NCBI RefSeq assembly: GCF_022682495.2
Contig: NC_071397.1
Span: 28,535,427-28,599,426 of the forward strand
Direction of reading: 5' to 3'
From: Desmodus rotundus
Taxonomy: Eukaryota > Chordata > Mammalia > Chiroptera > Phyllostomidae
Length of the DNA: 64,000 nt
In this document: positions 35,690-46,122 of the stretch, in pieces
Layout of the letters: every line of letters begins with the position of its first letter
Position numbering within the stretch: position 1 is the first letter of the stretch
Program-made: the position numbers and the translations under genes
The notes under the pieces: model-generated
What the model saw: only the letters and a program-made list of their open reading frames with translations
Told to the model about the DNA's origin: nothing
The model's database searches: none

Positions 35690-36530
35690 GCCTTGACACA
35701 GATCCCAGCCAGCAAGATCTGTTGTTGTGGTTGCAATATACACATACACACGGACTACAGAAATCCTGTGGAAAAAAAGGGGGTGAGTGGCTGCTCCCCA
35801 AGTTAAAGAGAGGGCCCGTGACTCCCACCTGGACAGGCTTTTATTGTTTTTCTGGGCACATTACATTGAGGGCGATCCTCATTTACTATGCACAGGTTCA
35901 CCACAGGTGATTACCTTTTAAGAAGGACAAAGGACAGGATACTACTAATTACTTCAAAGAGAAGGATGTTACAGCCCAAGGGGGAAGTTGCTCACACTCC
36001 ATCCTTGGGTGGTTTAGCACAGAAGTTAGGAAGTTAAAGATACTCCGTAAACATTTGCTGCCTCAATTCAGGGTGAGGGAGTTTTAGCAAGGGCAAGTCT
36101 CATAGCAGTCTAGGTACAATGCAGGCCTGATTTCCCACTGGAGAACCTATCCATGGACGTGGGTCCTGCCCGCCAACCTCGCTCCCCACTGGCTTTTCCA
36201 AGTGGGGGCTGAGCCACATTTCCCACACTTGGAATGGTTCCCCACAGGCCTTTTTCAATGCCTCTCCCCTTCAGAATTAGAGTGGATTTTATTTCAGGAT
36301 TTATGTCCAGGCTTTTCTTTGTACACACATCTCCTTCCCTTCCAGCTCACTCATTTATAGGGCCCGACTCCGTGCGATGCCTGGTTGGCCCTTGCACAGC
36401 CTTGGCACCAAAGAGAGCGTTAGCTAGGTGTGCATGGAGAGGACAGACCAAACCCAGGGCATTTCATCTGTCCCAGTAAACGACCTTGGCCATGCAGTTT
36501 CACCTCAACTACAAACAGGGGCCTAACCAG
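35690..36530 (-). mobile_element. Possible LTR-derived segment, antisense
   Basis: The antisense strand shows CCTATAAATGAG (TATA-like, near 36353-36364) and, about 500 bp downstream in that orientation, an AATAAA (antisense TTTATT near 35839-35844) preceded by CCCAGAAAAAC. Base composition differs from the neighbours. I could not define TG...CA termini or a target duplication, so this is only a candidate; a promoter-like unique segment is the alternative. Confidence 0.3.
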
Positions 36531-36839
36531 AGTGAGCCCAGAGCGCAGTGTCTCCGGCTTTCAGGTCCGCTGCACTGACTAATGGCGCTGCGTCCTGCCA
36601 CATCTCATTTGCTGGTGTGTCCCTCGCTTGGCTGCGGGCGTGATGTGCAGTTCTGCGTGGCACAACTATTTGAGAATCACCTTGTCTTCTTGGGAGTGCA
36701 CACAGCCTGTAAGTTGTGAGGAAAGAAGCCTGTTAACCCTTCACCGAAACACTGGAGTTTCTTAGTGGATGCTTTAATTTTCACTGGTTCCTGAGGCGCA
36801 TGCACCTCAGGACCAGAACTGCAGTGAGTCTAGCCTGGG

Positions 36840-37460
36840 AGGAAAGTATTTCAGTTCCAATTGCTAAACTCAGAGGATTAATTGCACTGAATTTTATCAG
36901 AATGAAAGGGGAGTGGTGGGAAAGAATTGAGTCATCCTCATCGTTAATATAACTGAGTGATTACAGACCCTTTCCCAGGAGAAACTCAGACAGTAGCTGG
37001 CCATGGAAATAATAAATAGAATCCTGAAGAAGCCTGGCACAAGATGTGTGCTTTGTAGCTAAGAATAGCAAGGTTAATTACAGAAGGGAGTGACAGCAAC
37101 AGGAAAGCAGCAATCTCTGCGAGCAGGAGCTGCAGCAGCACAGTTCCAAAATAATTAGTAACAAGGGCTGATCCTGGAGTTGTCAAAACATTAACCCTTG
37201 AGGGCTTGAGTTGGGTGAGGAAGAGAGAAATGCACATATAATGCCCCGAGCACAGGTCACCTGTGGTCTCAATTGAAGATCTCCTTGTACTGCTGTAATG
37301 AAGGATAACTGCTTGTTAACCTGAGTCAGATTCTGAGTCTTTAATTATATTTGTCAATACAAGACAAAAGCTCCTTAAGTCCAAAATGGATGATATTCCA
37401 TTTTCTTCTCTGACAGGCATTAAATGCTATAATAAAAGCAGAGTTTTCCCCTTCAAACAA
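36840..37460. promoter_or_regulatory. Candidate conserved non-coding element
   Basis: Dense transcription-factor-like words occur in complex, repeat-free sequence: GGATTAATTGCACTG, ATTGAGTCATCC (AP-1-like), AAGGTTAATTACAGAAGGG, AGCAGGAGCTGCAGCAGCAC, AAATAATTAGTAACAAGG, GGTCACCTGTGG (E-box), CTGCTGTAATGAAGGATAAC and AACCTGAGTCAGATTC. This is the texture of vertebrate developmental enhancers. Conservation was not tested. Confidence 0.32.
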
Positions 37461-38084
37461 ATAGTAGATAAATGTCATGGTGAAAGTCTAAAGAAACCCT
37501 AGTTAATGAAGTTTCTGTCCATATGAATCTACCATATACATAACAGTGTCCGAGTCAAAATCTTCTGGAAGTACTTAAGGAAATAATAGAGTAATAATTT
37601 TTAAAGATGCATTATAGTTTAACATGAAAATATCTAAAAAAGCACATAGTGAGGTTGAGGTGTACTCAGAATAAGTTTTCTAAACATCTAATATTTTCCC
37701 CTTATGATTATAAGCCAAAGTTTTTCATTTTTACCAGAATGACACCTGGTACATTTATATTCAGCTTTCACTTTTTGTTATAGCTGATTGTATAGACAGA
37801 AGCAGCATTTGACACAAGCATTAAGATGAGCAACAAAGAAGAAAATATTCAACAATGGAAATGAGTTTCCAAAGGAAGCTTTGTCATCCTCTTCGTGATG
37901 TTTCTTGCATTAATTTTTATGAGAATGTCTTCATTTACTTTTCTGGAAAATAGGAGTAAGGGCTATTTTAGCCCTGTGAGCATGTGCCCTCCCGCAGCTA
38001 AGCCCCAGAATTCCATCAGTGCCCGCTTTATTATCGCCGTGGTTATGACCATCACAGTTGTTGTCAAGCATAGTTGGAGCATCT
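37461..38084. other. Non-coding DNA
   Basis: No gene or clear repeat is recognised. Confidence 0.5.
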
Positions 38085-38255
38085 GCTGGATGACAGACAC
38101 GTGCTAGAGTATTTATGTACATGGCATAACTTGTAACTATATAGGTTGGAATTATTCCTTTTTGAAAGAGAAGAAAACTACAGCTAAAGGAGCTTTCATA
38201 TTTCACTGAAAGACACACAATGACCATCCATAAGCAGCAGAACTACAAGTCAGAT
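38085..38255 (-). mobile_element. MIR-like fragment, antisense
   Basis: GATGACAGACACGTGCTAGA GTATTTATGTACATGGCATA, TATAGGTTGGAATTATTCCT, AAAGAGAAGAAAACTACAGC, then AGAACTACAAGTCAG. This follows the antisense order of a diverged MIR (GCACTTTACATG...ACCCTATGAGGTAGG...ATTTTACAGATGAGGAAACTGAG). Confidence 0.55.
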
Positions 38256-39479
38256 ACAGAAAATCATAGTTAAGTAATGCTGCTGATTTAAATTTTTCTT
38301 AATTATTAGTATGCATCTCAACTTCGTTAATACCATTAGCCTTAAGTAACTGCCGTTATTTTTAACATTCAGAATGGAGTTATTCATAATCGTTTCTGTA
38401 TTACTTAACTGGAGGCCCGGTTTGGAGAAGCTGCCCAACTTTGTATACATTGTGGTGTCTTCAACGAGCCTGCAGCAGCCCCTAACTTCATGGCAAACAT
38501 TTTCTAGAGATGGTGGGATGAATAATTATTATTAAGAGAGGTGTTTAATAATATTATTATTAAGTGAGGTATTGCAAATTGTCCCCCACATGACCCCAAT
38601 TGTCCTTTCCGTATTTAGAAAAATTTGATAAATAAGACAGAAAATGGCATAATACATGTTGTTTGCTCTCAGAGAGTTTCTAAACCAGACCAGATAGTAT
38701 ACATTCGTTTATTTAGTTTTTGTGACTTCCTTTGGCTTTCTGCTCTTACCTCCACTCCCAGCCCCTTTGCTGCTCTGCTCTAGAGCCTAGGGAACTCTGT
38801 TTGTCAGACTCCATTGTCATCTGGCTTCTGAGCGGCCTCCACCAGTGGGACGCTCTGTGGGACACTGGAGCAGGGAGGTGGTGAGAAGTCAGGCCATCTC
38901 TATGCTTACGGTAGCTGAGCCGCCTCTGTGATGCTGGGTCTGCGGGACCGTCCTGTTTCCCACCCAGCAGTCCCCATCATGGACCCTACCCCCACCGGAT
39001 GGCTGTGTAGGCTTTGGTCGGCCTGTCTGAACATCACAGGACTCGGGGGGGGGGGGGGGGGAGGGGAGGGTACAAAAGGAGGTCCACACTTCTATGTCCA
39101 ATATTTAAAAGTTATAAATTAAATACGCATTGTTAAAATAGTTTCCATATTTCTATTTTGAAAAATACACATTCATAATGACATTAAAAAAAGAAAAGAA
39201 AACTGTCTTGGGAATCCACAGGATAAATACCTTCTTTCTCTTACTTATTAGGGTGGGTGCTGTTACTTCCCATGCCCAAGGCTTGGCTACTCATTTATTA
39301 ATCAGTCCTTCCTCTTCCCCACTGTAAGGAACTGTGAGAATCCTATGAATGTGATACCAAAACATTTCCCCTTACTCCAGCCAGTCCAAGACAAGAATTC
39401 TCTGCTATAGGTCCCCTAACACCCCAGCCTGGAGTGCTGACTCTTTAAATTCCTCAAAACAACCTGAAGCTGGAAAGCT
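38256..39479. other. Non-coding DNA with a poly(G) tract
   Basis: No gene is recognised. A 17-G run lies at 39045-39061, followed by AGGGGAGGG, a potential G-quadruplex. The stretch 38740-38890 resembles a repeat I cannot name. Confidence 0.5.
39045..39070 (+). repeat. Poly(G) tract / potential G-quadruplex
   Basis: Seventeen consecutive Gs are followed by AGGGGAGGG, so four or more G-triplets lie within 26 bases. Length in an assembly may be unreliable because homopolymers are error-prone. Confidence 0.85.
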
Positions 39480-39622
39480 GTGTTCAGATTTAGAACTCTC
39501 AGGCTCTCAGGCCACAGGCTTGCAGACCACCCCTGTTCACTTTCTCTCCTAGCTCTTTCCCAGACTGTCAGGAGCTTTGAGTGCACCCAGCCACTCGAGA
39601 CCACACCAAAGCTCTATCCACC

Positions 39623-39876
39623 GTTACCATGGATCACCCCCCCTTGCAAAAAACAGCTTCATCTTGGCCCTCCTGGCTCTAGGGGTCTGTGCTGCCAAAG
39701 TTGGACAGACCCAGGAACAAGGCCCATTCAGACCCTGGAGACAGGCCTTATCCAAATACATAGAGGAAGACGAGGACCTGTATACCTGGAGCATGGGGTC
39801 TGGGTATTATGTCCTCCTGACTCAAAGGTTTCTTCTCTCTGGAAGGAAAATTTATCCCAGCCAGGAAGAAACATAG
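39623..39876 (+). pseudogene. Possible broken short coding segment (signal-peptide-like), unrecognised
   Basis: An ATG in Kozak-like context (TTACCATGG, ATG at about 39629) is followed nine bases later by a seven-C run. In the ATG frame translation stops after about 17 codons. In the frame one base away the sequence continues as NSFILALLALGVCAA, a signal-peptide-like hydrophobic stretch. About 60 more residues follow, including an acidic SKYIEEDEDLYTW segment, before a stop near 39876. A length change in the C-run would join the two. The open frame itself has no ATG upstream of the hydrophobic part. No family is recognised and no poly(A) tail or splice structure is evident. It may equally be chance. 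Confidence 0.2.
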
Positions 39877-39947
39877 CTGGCAGGAACACAGTGGCACCTT
39901 CTAAAGTGGAGAGTCCAGAGCAGGGTTTCCATTTTGTCCCAATCTAA

Positions 39948-42371
39948 GGGTACCACCGATTCCCCAAGGATGGTGGCGGCGGCATCTTCTTACTGTTGCT
40001 AATCTCTGGGTTACACTGCTGTCCCGTTTGTCTCCTCAGCTCTTCCCTGTTTAGCCAGTTCTCTGTGTTCATTTTCTCTGCTTGCAACACCTGGAAAGGT
40101 TTTTGTTTTTCTGACAGCACCCTGATTGATATAGCTCATTTAAATACTTTTTTAAGATTGCAGCGACGTCTGCGCACAGTTGGCCATGCTGTGCATTCAT
40201 TCGAACTAAAGAGAACAGGCCCCATTGTGAAGATAGATTCAGAGGTATGAGATGTTCTGACAATCTAAGTCTCCTCCTAACACATTCACATTCCATAAGT
40301 CATATTTCAAAAGGCACTGTATATTTAGCTGTACCTAAATTTGCATGTGGAGTTACAAGGTAAATAGGACAGCAGGAGAAAAATAGAAGTGGAATATTTC
40401 AACATGCCAGGCAGAGGAGTAGGAAAGTGATAGTGATTCAACTAAATGCTGTCTCTTCCCTAATATAGCGTCTTTGATGGCAGGCGGCAGCCTTCGGGCT
40501 CTCTGCAGTCCTCTCCGACACTTCCCACACTGGATCTTTTTCACGTGTCATTCTACTAGGCCAGTGCACTGCTAGATCTTAAAATAAGACTTACACATAT
40601 GGTACTTATATAATGAAGATGAAACCCGTGCAGTGGGGCTGGAGATTTTCACATTTGGTCTCTTGATAACTGCCTGGGTTATATAATGATTCAATTCCTA
40701 GGTTAGTTGGGGGGGGGGTGTTCCTGGAAGGCATAAGAGTTTGACATACATCTGACTTCTGATCTTCACCCCTTTTTACCAACAAGACTTTTTGTCTTTA
40801 AAAAATCCTGATTTGGGTGCCGAAACTCATATTTTATATCACATTTCCAATTCATCACTGAAAACATAAGTTCTGAGAAAAATTAAGGATCTGTTTGGGG
40901 ATGTTCCCTCCCTCCTGCTTCTGTGCCTTTGCCTAAACCTCTCTTCACCTCAGCAAGCCTGCTCCGCCTGACCCCAGCAAAGACCGCCAGGCTTTGGCAA
41001 TAGGGGGAAAAGGAAAGTAATCAATTGTACTGCCTGATGTTACTAAAAATCGCAGCCAGTTTTCAATTATCCATGTCAGGAGATGCAAGGATCTTTGAAA
41101 TCAAGATCCAGTCTATAAATAACAAAGCAACAACAGCAACAAAACAACAGGCCTTCATTCCATCAATAGTTGCAGTCTTTTCCAGTATTTCAGTCAGAAT
41201 GTGAGGTAGTCATCACACTGCCTCTTCACTGAGCAGCAGATTTAACCCTAGGTCGGGATCGTGGCCGGCAGAGCTGGATCGAGGACCATGCCCTTCATTT
41301 TTAGGTAAATGGGCATCCTGCTCCCCCACCCCCCACCTCCTCACTGAACAGATAAAGCAGGAGGGGCAGGTAGAGAACCTGATGCTTTGGACCACAGAGC
41401 CAAGCAATCTAGATTATCGAGGAGAGGATGGGAAGGCTGCTTCACAGGCTGAGAAAAAGGTCGTAGTACCTGGGGAAAATAATGTTTAGCACCTGAAACC
41501 TCCCCAATAAAGAGTGGAGAAAGTGAGGGGTGGCTGCAGGTGTCACTGTGGTAGGAGAGGGTGCTCCCTCGTGCAAACACCAGGTCGGGGAACACATCCC
41601 TCTAACACTGTGCCTGAACTATTCAAGATGCGTCACATTCTACCTTTACTTTTGACAGGAGCTGGACCATTCTTAATGGGGTCAAAGAAGTCAATAACCT
41701 GCAAACTATATAATCACAACACCATAAAGAGTTGATTGTTTATACTTATTGTCTCCAGTTTCGTCCGAATGTTGGCATAACCCCCTCATTCACTTGGGGG
41801 GGCCCGACCAGACTATGAATCAGGAAGTCTTGTTGGTATCTTGGGGGGAAGCCTGAGAATATATTTCCTACTTAGTGGACTACTGGCATCACTTTTGCCT
41901 ATGTAGATAGGTTTATGTCTTCCAGTTAGTCTGAGTAGTTGTTTTACCCTCATTGTTTCTGTTGACATTTAAGGCAAACAAGAAATTGTGCTTTATTGGT
42001 GACTCTCACCAACCATGAGATATTTTGTTGTAATAGCCGTATTAACTAAGCTGATGCATGTCCAATGTGACGTAGTGTTATTACTATTATAGCTGTAATA
42101 AGTACAATCAACAGAACTGTGCCACAATGTTAATCATGGCAAACAACCAGTATGAATGGTTATTTCCTATAATAACAAGTTCACACACAAGAGATTCAGC
42201 AGTGTTTCCAATCTCATCATTACTTACTTGTTTTGTCTTTGCTTGCTTATCCTACTTCTCCCATTTCCCAAATGCACACTTTGGGACACGGCAATATTTT
42301 TCAAGCATTAATATGAATTGTTGTCTTCCTTAGAAATAATTAGAGCCATACACATGTGAGAGGATTATGAG
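39948..42371. other. Non-coding DNA
   Basis: No gene is recognised. G-runs occur near 40710-40718 and 41797-41803. Segments near 41210-41600 are GC-richer but carry no signature. Confidence 0.5.
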
Positions 42372-42488
42372 ACAGTGTTGGTTCCTAACCTCCTCAGGAG
42401 CTTCCAGGTGTAATCTGAAACCAACCCCCATACTCATGAGGAGAGGAGGGAGAAAGAGGCAGACCACTCCACATTGGTAGGCGCCAGG

Positions 42489-42494
42489 TTTAAT
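42489..42494 (-). promoter_or_regulatory. LTR poly(A) signal ATTAAA
   Basis: A common variant hexamer lies within CTTGCTTATTAAACCTGGCG on the minus strand. Confidence 0.55.
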
Positions 42495-42572
42495 AAGCAA
42501 GGGAACTTAAGGCTTGTTTGGGGTAATTACAACATGAGTAGGTCTCCTCACCTGCCTACCAGAATCTTAAAA

Positions 42573-42580
42573 GTTTATAG
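42573..42580 (-). promoter_or_regulatory. LTR TATA box
   Basis: CTATAAAC on the minus strand is placed about 200 bp into the LTR and 80-85 bp upstream of the ATTAAA signal, the expected U3/R spacing. Confidence 0.6.
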
Positions 42581-42784
42581 AGACCTTAACAGGGTTCGGT
42601 TACATACACTGTCCGGATGGTCTCAACACCACTAGCCTGTACCCGTTGGCAGACTTCTGGGAACAGGGAAGACAAGCAGAACACACATCCCAAGGGGAGG
42701 GGATGGGGAGCCTCCAAATGCCCTAGTCCCGCTCGTGGTTCAACCAGCGGTCTCATCTTCTTGATGACCTCCCCCAACACACAG

Positions 42785-43291
42785 AATCTTTCAGCTCAAG
42801 TAATGTTCCAGCACAGGAGGCAATGAAAATGTATTATCTGAAAATTACTCCATATAAAGCAAATGGTCATGTTCTCCTTTGAGTTCTTCAGAAACAGATG
42901 GTCACTGTCTTAGTAATAAAAATAATTATCCTTACTTACCAAGCCTTCATTTCAAAATTGAATTGTGTCATATTATTCTTACACCACTTATGTGAGGGAG
43001 CTGGAGACCAAGACATCATGCTTTATTGAGCCCTTAGCAGCGAAGTCTGAACCCAGTCTCTGAACTTGTCATCACCTTCAAAGGATGTCATGGCTCATTA
43101 GGCTCCATGCTAGGACTACAACTGATTCATTTACAGACATTGTTCTTCGGTGTGAAAATTTGCTACTGCCTTTTAAAAAGATGTTCTGAGGATATCAGAT
43201 GTACGTCAACAGGGTGAAACCAGAGCTTGGTTATGTCATAGGCTTGTATTTTAGTCTTGCCACATTAAAGCAGCATTTGACCCAATTCCTA
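42785..43291. other. Non-coding DNA
   Basis: This short spacer between two LTR insertions shows no gene. Confidence 0.5.
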
Positions 43292-43855
43292 TGTAGGAGC
43301 TAAAAAAAAAAAATAATAATGCTTTTCTTCCCACCCTCTAAATTCTTCTAGCTGGGCTAATCAAATTAACAGAGACAGATTAACAGGAGGAAAATAAAAT
43401 TTTAATATATGTGCACAGAGAATTCACATAAGCATAAAAGTTCCCAAAGACTGTGAGGCAAAATTGGGTGTATATGACATTTTGGACAAAGGAGAAAAGG
43501 AGGGAGTGAGGTCTTAGATTTTAAAAGTGAAAATGGGTGATTGGCAGTAATTGAGGAAGAGCAGAACACACGTGGCAAGTAAATTTTTGCCAGGCAGCAC
43601 AGAACACAATGCACCACAACACCGTTGTGGAGGGGTAAGGGTGGTCCACGGGCTCCTGCTTGGAGTCTGCTGTCTACGGCTGAGGTGATTACACTAAGGA
43701 TTTCTTCCTGAAGCAGGGTTTTCCATCTGAATTTCTTAGGCAGGAAAGGGGGAAGGGTCAAAGGTTATTTCTGAGGGTTTTTTGGTTTTTAATAGCTTAA
43801 AAATCAATATCCCAAAAGACAGCTTCGGGGTGGCAAACCTTTGATCCCCCTCACC
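43292..43855 (-). mobile_element. Older LTR, family shared with 45664 and 49200 (copy 1)
   Basis: Read on the minus strand the right-hand part of the LTR is CCTCCTGTTAATCTGTCTCT GTTAATTTGATTAGCCCAGC AGAAGAATTTAGAGGGTGGG, ending near TCCTACA at 43292. The same block occurs at 46040-46122 (plus) and 49200-49290 (minus). The opposite boundary is uncertain, but GGTTTGCCACCCC AAGCTGTCTTTTGG-like sequence near 43808-43842 fits the family's start. It resembles ERVL/MER21-type LTRs; the subfamily is from recall and uncertain. Confidence 0.65.
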
Positions 43856-45411
43856 CACCTTTCTCAGACTTTGACTCAGGGGTTAAACTCGGCCTAATTG
43901 ATGCACAAGGGCATCCACAGTGGAAACTGCAAGAGCTTAGTCAGCAACCCCTGGCGCCCTGAGTTTCTCTGTGGTGCTGACAGCAGAGGTCATGATTGTT
44001 CCCAATGGAAGTTGTTTGTTATTGTGTGAAGGTGAAAGAACCAATATATACCCCCCCCACCCCGAGTAAATGCTAAGGAAATTCCACTCTGCGAGTTACT
44101 TCCTGCTTTCCATTAATTCTGTTCTAAAGACCACTTAGAAAAGCTCAAGGAAACTTCCACCTCAAGAAAACATGCTTTTTGAGGTTAAGCCTTCTAAGGT
44201 ATTCTTGTTCCCTATCATTAAGATATGAAGGAGGCAAAGGGGGTAGCTCTGAGCTTTTCTCAAATGTTGGTTTTCAGAGGCCTTAAGTGAGAGAACAAAA
44301 CATCTCCAAAAGATGATGTCAACACAAGAAACATCCAAACCCGTAGAGAATTTTTATGAGTTTGAGTCAAACTGATGAAAATTTCCAGGAAGCAAAATCT
44401 CAATGGATTGCGAAAATGCTCTGCAGAATGGCAGTGTTGCAGCTCATTTTATGCATTAGAATCAAAAGAGGTGACATAGGGAGGGTTACGTAAAATCCAT
44501 TAGTAGTAGATTAAAGGTTCCATAGAGAGTAAAGCAGGGAAATCTCTGGGATTAGATAAAAAGCAAAATGGAGGCACACTTGCTTCTTTGACGTTGGTAG
44601 GTATACGACAGTTAACATTTACAGCACACAAAGATAGCGGGTGCGGCGATAAGATGACAGCGGAGGGTTTTGTGGTCTCGTGCTCGGTGCTGGCTGTTGT
44701 GCTCTGGTGGAGGGGGTTGGATTCCTCTGACCTTTCAATGTATGTTATTTTGGATGCAAAAAGATAGCGGACAGGCTCACTTAAGGGAAAGATTGACCTT
44801 TATCAGGAAGCTACAAGCCTAGGACGTGCCTGCCCATCATGACAGCCCTTTTAATTAGGATTTTTTATGTTCAGACCATCCCATAAGGTTACTTACAATC
44901 TCTGAGTTTGTAAGACCCACCATGCAGGTCTCCCCTGAGCTTGTCAGGTTTAGTATGTGGCCCCTTTTTCATTCATGATGTTTTATAAACGTACAAGATG
45001 AACTCAGAAAAGACATCAGTTGGTAATTGGGAATGCCTTAAAAGGGGAGAAGTAGCCAAGCAGATGAACACTAAAATGGTACTTTTTTGCACTCAAAATG
45101 GAAATTTTAATTTTGCCCATGATGCATGGTTTTAATAAGAAAAATACATTCAAATTAAATTTCTGTCAAATTATATTTTTTACCTGTATCATTTCTGCCT
45201 TTACTTTTTTCCCTTACATAAAAAAAATAGTAGAGAGAACTTGGCATTACAGAGAGAATGAGCTCATGGTTAGATCCATATTCCTCCACTGACTAAGCTT
45301 GTTTACTTTTGTAGCTTGGCCTCTTGGAGTTTCTCTGTGTGCACTCCATTTAGGAGTCATTGACAGTCACGCGTATTAAGTTCCTTACTCTTTTTTACAC
45401 TGGACAGTTGT
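43856..45411. other. Non-coding DNA
   Basis: No gene is recognised. An 11-bp direct repeat, AAAGATAGCGG, at 44630-44640 and 44760-44770 brackets a 119-bp GC-rich segment. A C-run lies near 44051-44059. Confidence 0.5.
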
Positions 45412-45426
45412 GAAAAATGGCAAGGA

Positions 45427-45591
45427 GCCCTGGCTGGTGTGGCTCAGTGGATTGAGCGAAGGCCTGGGAACCAAAGGGTCGCCACTAGTTGGATTCCCAG
45501 TAGGGGGGCTGAGAAAGGCAACCACACATTCATGTTTCTCTCCCTCTCTTTGTTCCTCCCCCTTTCCAAAAATGAATAATTAAAACCTTTA
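45427..45591 (+). mobile_element. Ves-type bat SINE with internal deletion
   Basis: Sense copy beginning GCCCTGGCTGGTGTGGCTCA GTGGATTGAGCGAAGGCCTG, with B-box region AGTTGGATTCCC. It lacks about 40 bp of the usual GGGCACATGCCTGGGTTGCA segment and ends in a CT-rich block and A-rich tail. A perfect 14-bp target duplication AAAAATGGCAAGGA at 45413-45426 and 45592-45605 bounds it, so it is relatively recent. Confidence 0.94.
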
Positions 45592-45663
45592 AAAAATGGC
45601 AAGGAAGAGTTTTTATTACAATAGAGGTAAGAGACAATTGCAGTAGGTAGAAGAGATTGGACT

Positions 45664-46122
45664 TGTGGGGGGTCATAACTAGTCACCCCAAGATGTGCCT
45701 CTGTGGTTATGCACTGTTTTGAGCTAAAGACAACTTTAGCTGTGGGCTGGAGAAATTTCTGCACTCTGTTAACTACCTAGAAGAATTTGAATTAGGAGCC
45801 TTACCCATAACAAGAGATTAGCAGAGATAACGTCTTTTGAGCTATACATAGGGCAGGGCAAACTTCTGTCTACTGTACATCTGCTCTTCTCATTGTCCTG
45901 CAATAATCCTTTGAGGCCCTCAAGGTGCATTACCCCATCCCTAGCTCAGAATCCACCTTTCTGTCTCTGAACCTCTCATACATGTGTGGTCTCTGATCCT
46001 CACTTATGCAGGATCCCATACATATGTATATATTTCTCTTGCTCATCTGTCTCATGCCTATCTAATTTTTTAGACCAGCCAAAAGAACCTACAGGGTAAA
46101 GAAAATTTCTTCATCCCCCACA
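45664..46122 (+). mobile_element. Older LTR, same family (copy 2)
   Basis: It begins TGTGGGGGGTCATAACTAGT CACCCCAAGATGTGCC and ends CTGTCTCATGCCTATCTAAT, AGACCAGCCAAAAGAACCTA, CATCCCCCACA. TG...CA termini are present over 459 bp. Flanking pentamers (GGACT, AACTT) do not match cleanly. No primer-binding site is obvious just downstream. Confidence 0.68.

Larger units (their letters stand above)
42376..42779 (-). mobile_element. Compact solo LTR with TATA and poly(A) signals
   Basis: This is a 404-bp element in reverse orientation. Read on the minus strand it begins TGTTGGGGGAGGTCATCAAG and ends TTAGGAACCAACA, so the termini TGTTGG/CCAACA are perfect inverted repeats. A 5-bp target duplication with one mismatch (GACAG at 42371-42375, CACAG at 42780-42784) bounds it. 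A TATA box CTATAAAC lies at 42573-42580 (minus strand). The poly(A) signal ATTAAA is about 85 bp downstream (42489-42494), followed by a GCGCC and a GT/T-rich region. No internal retroviral sequence adjoins it. The family is not identified; it differs from the 17095/25188 LTRs. Confidence 0.8.

Noticed and set aside
38740..38890. Possible named repeat
   Set aside because: The sequence feels familiar but I could not recall a family or boundaries, so it is not annotated.
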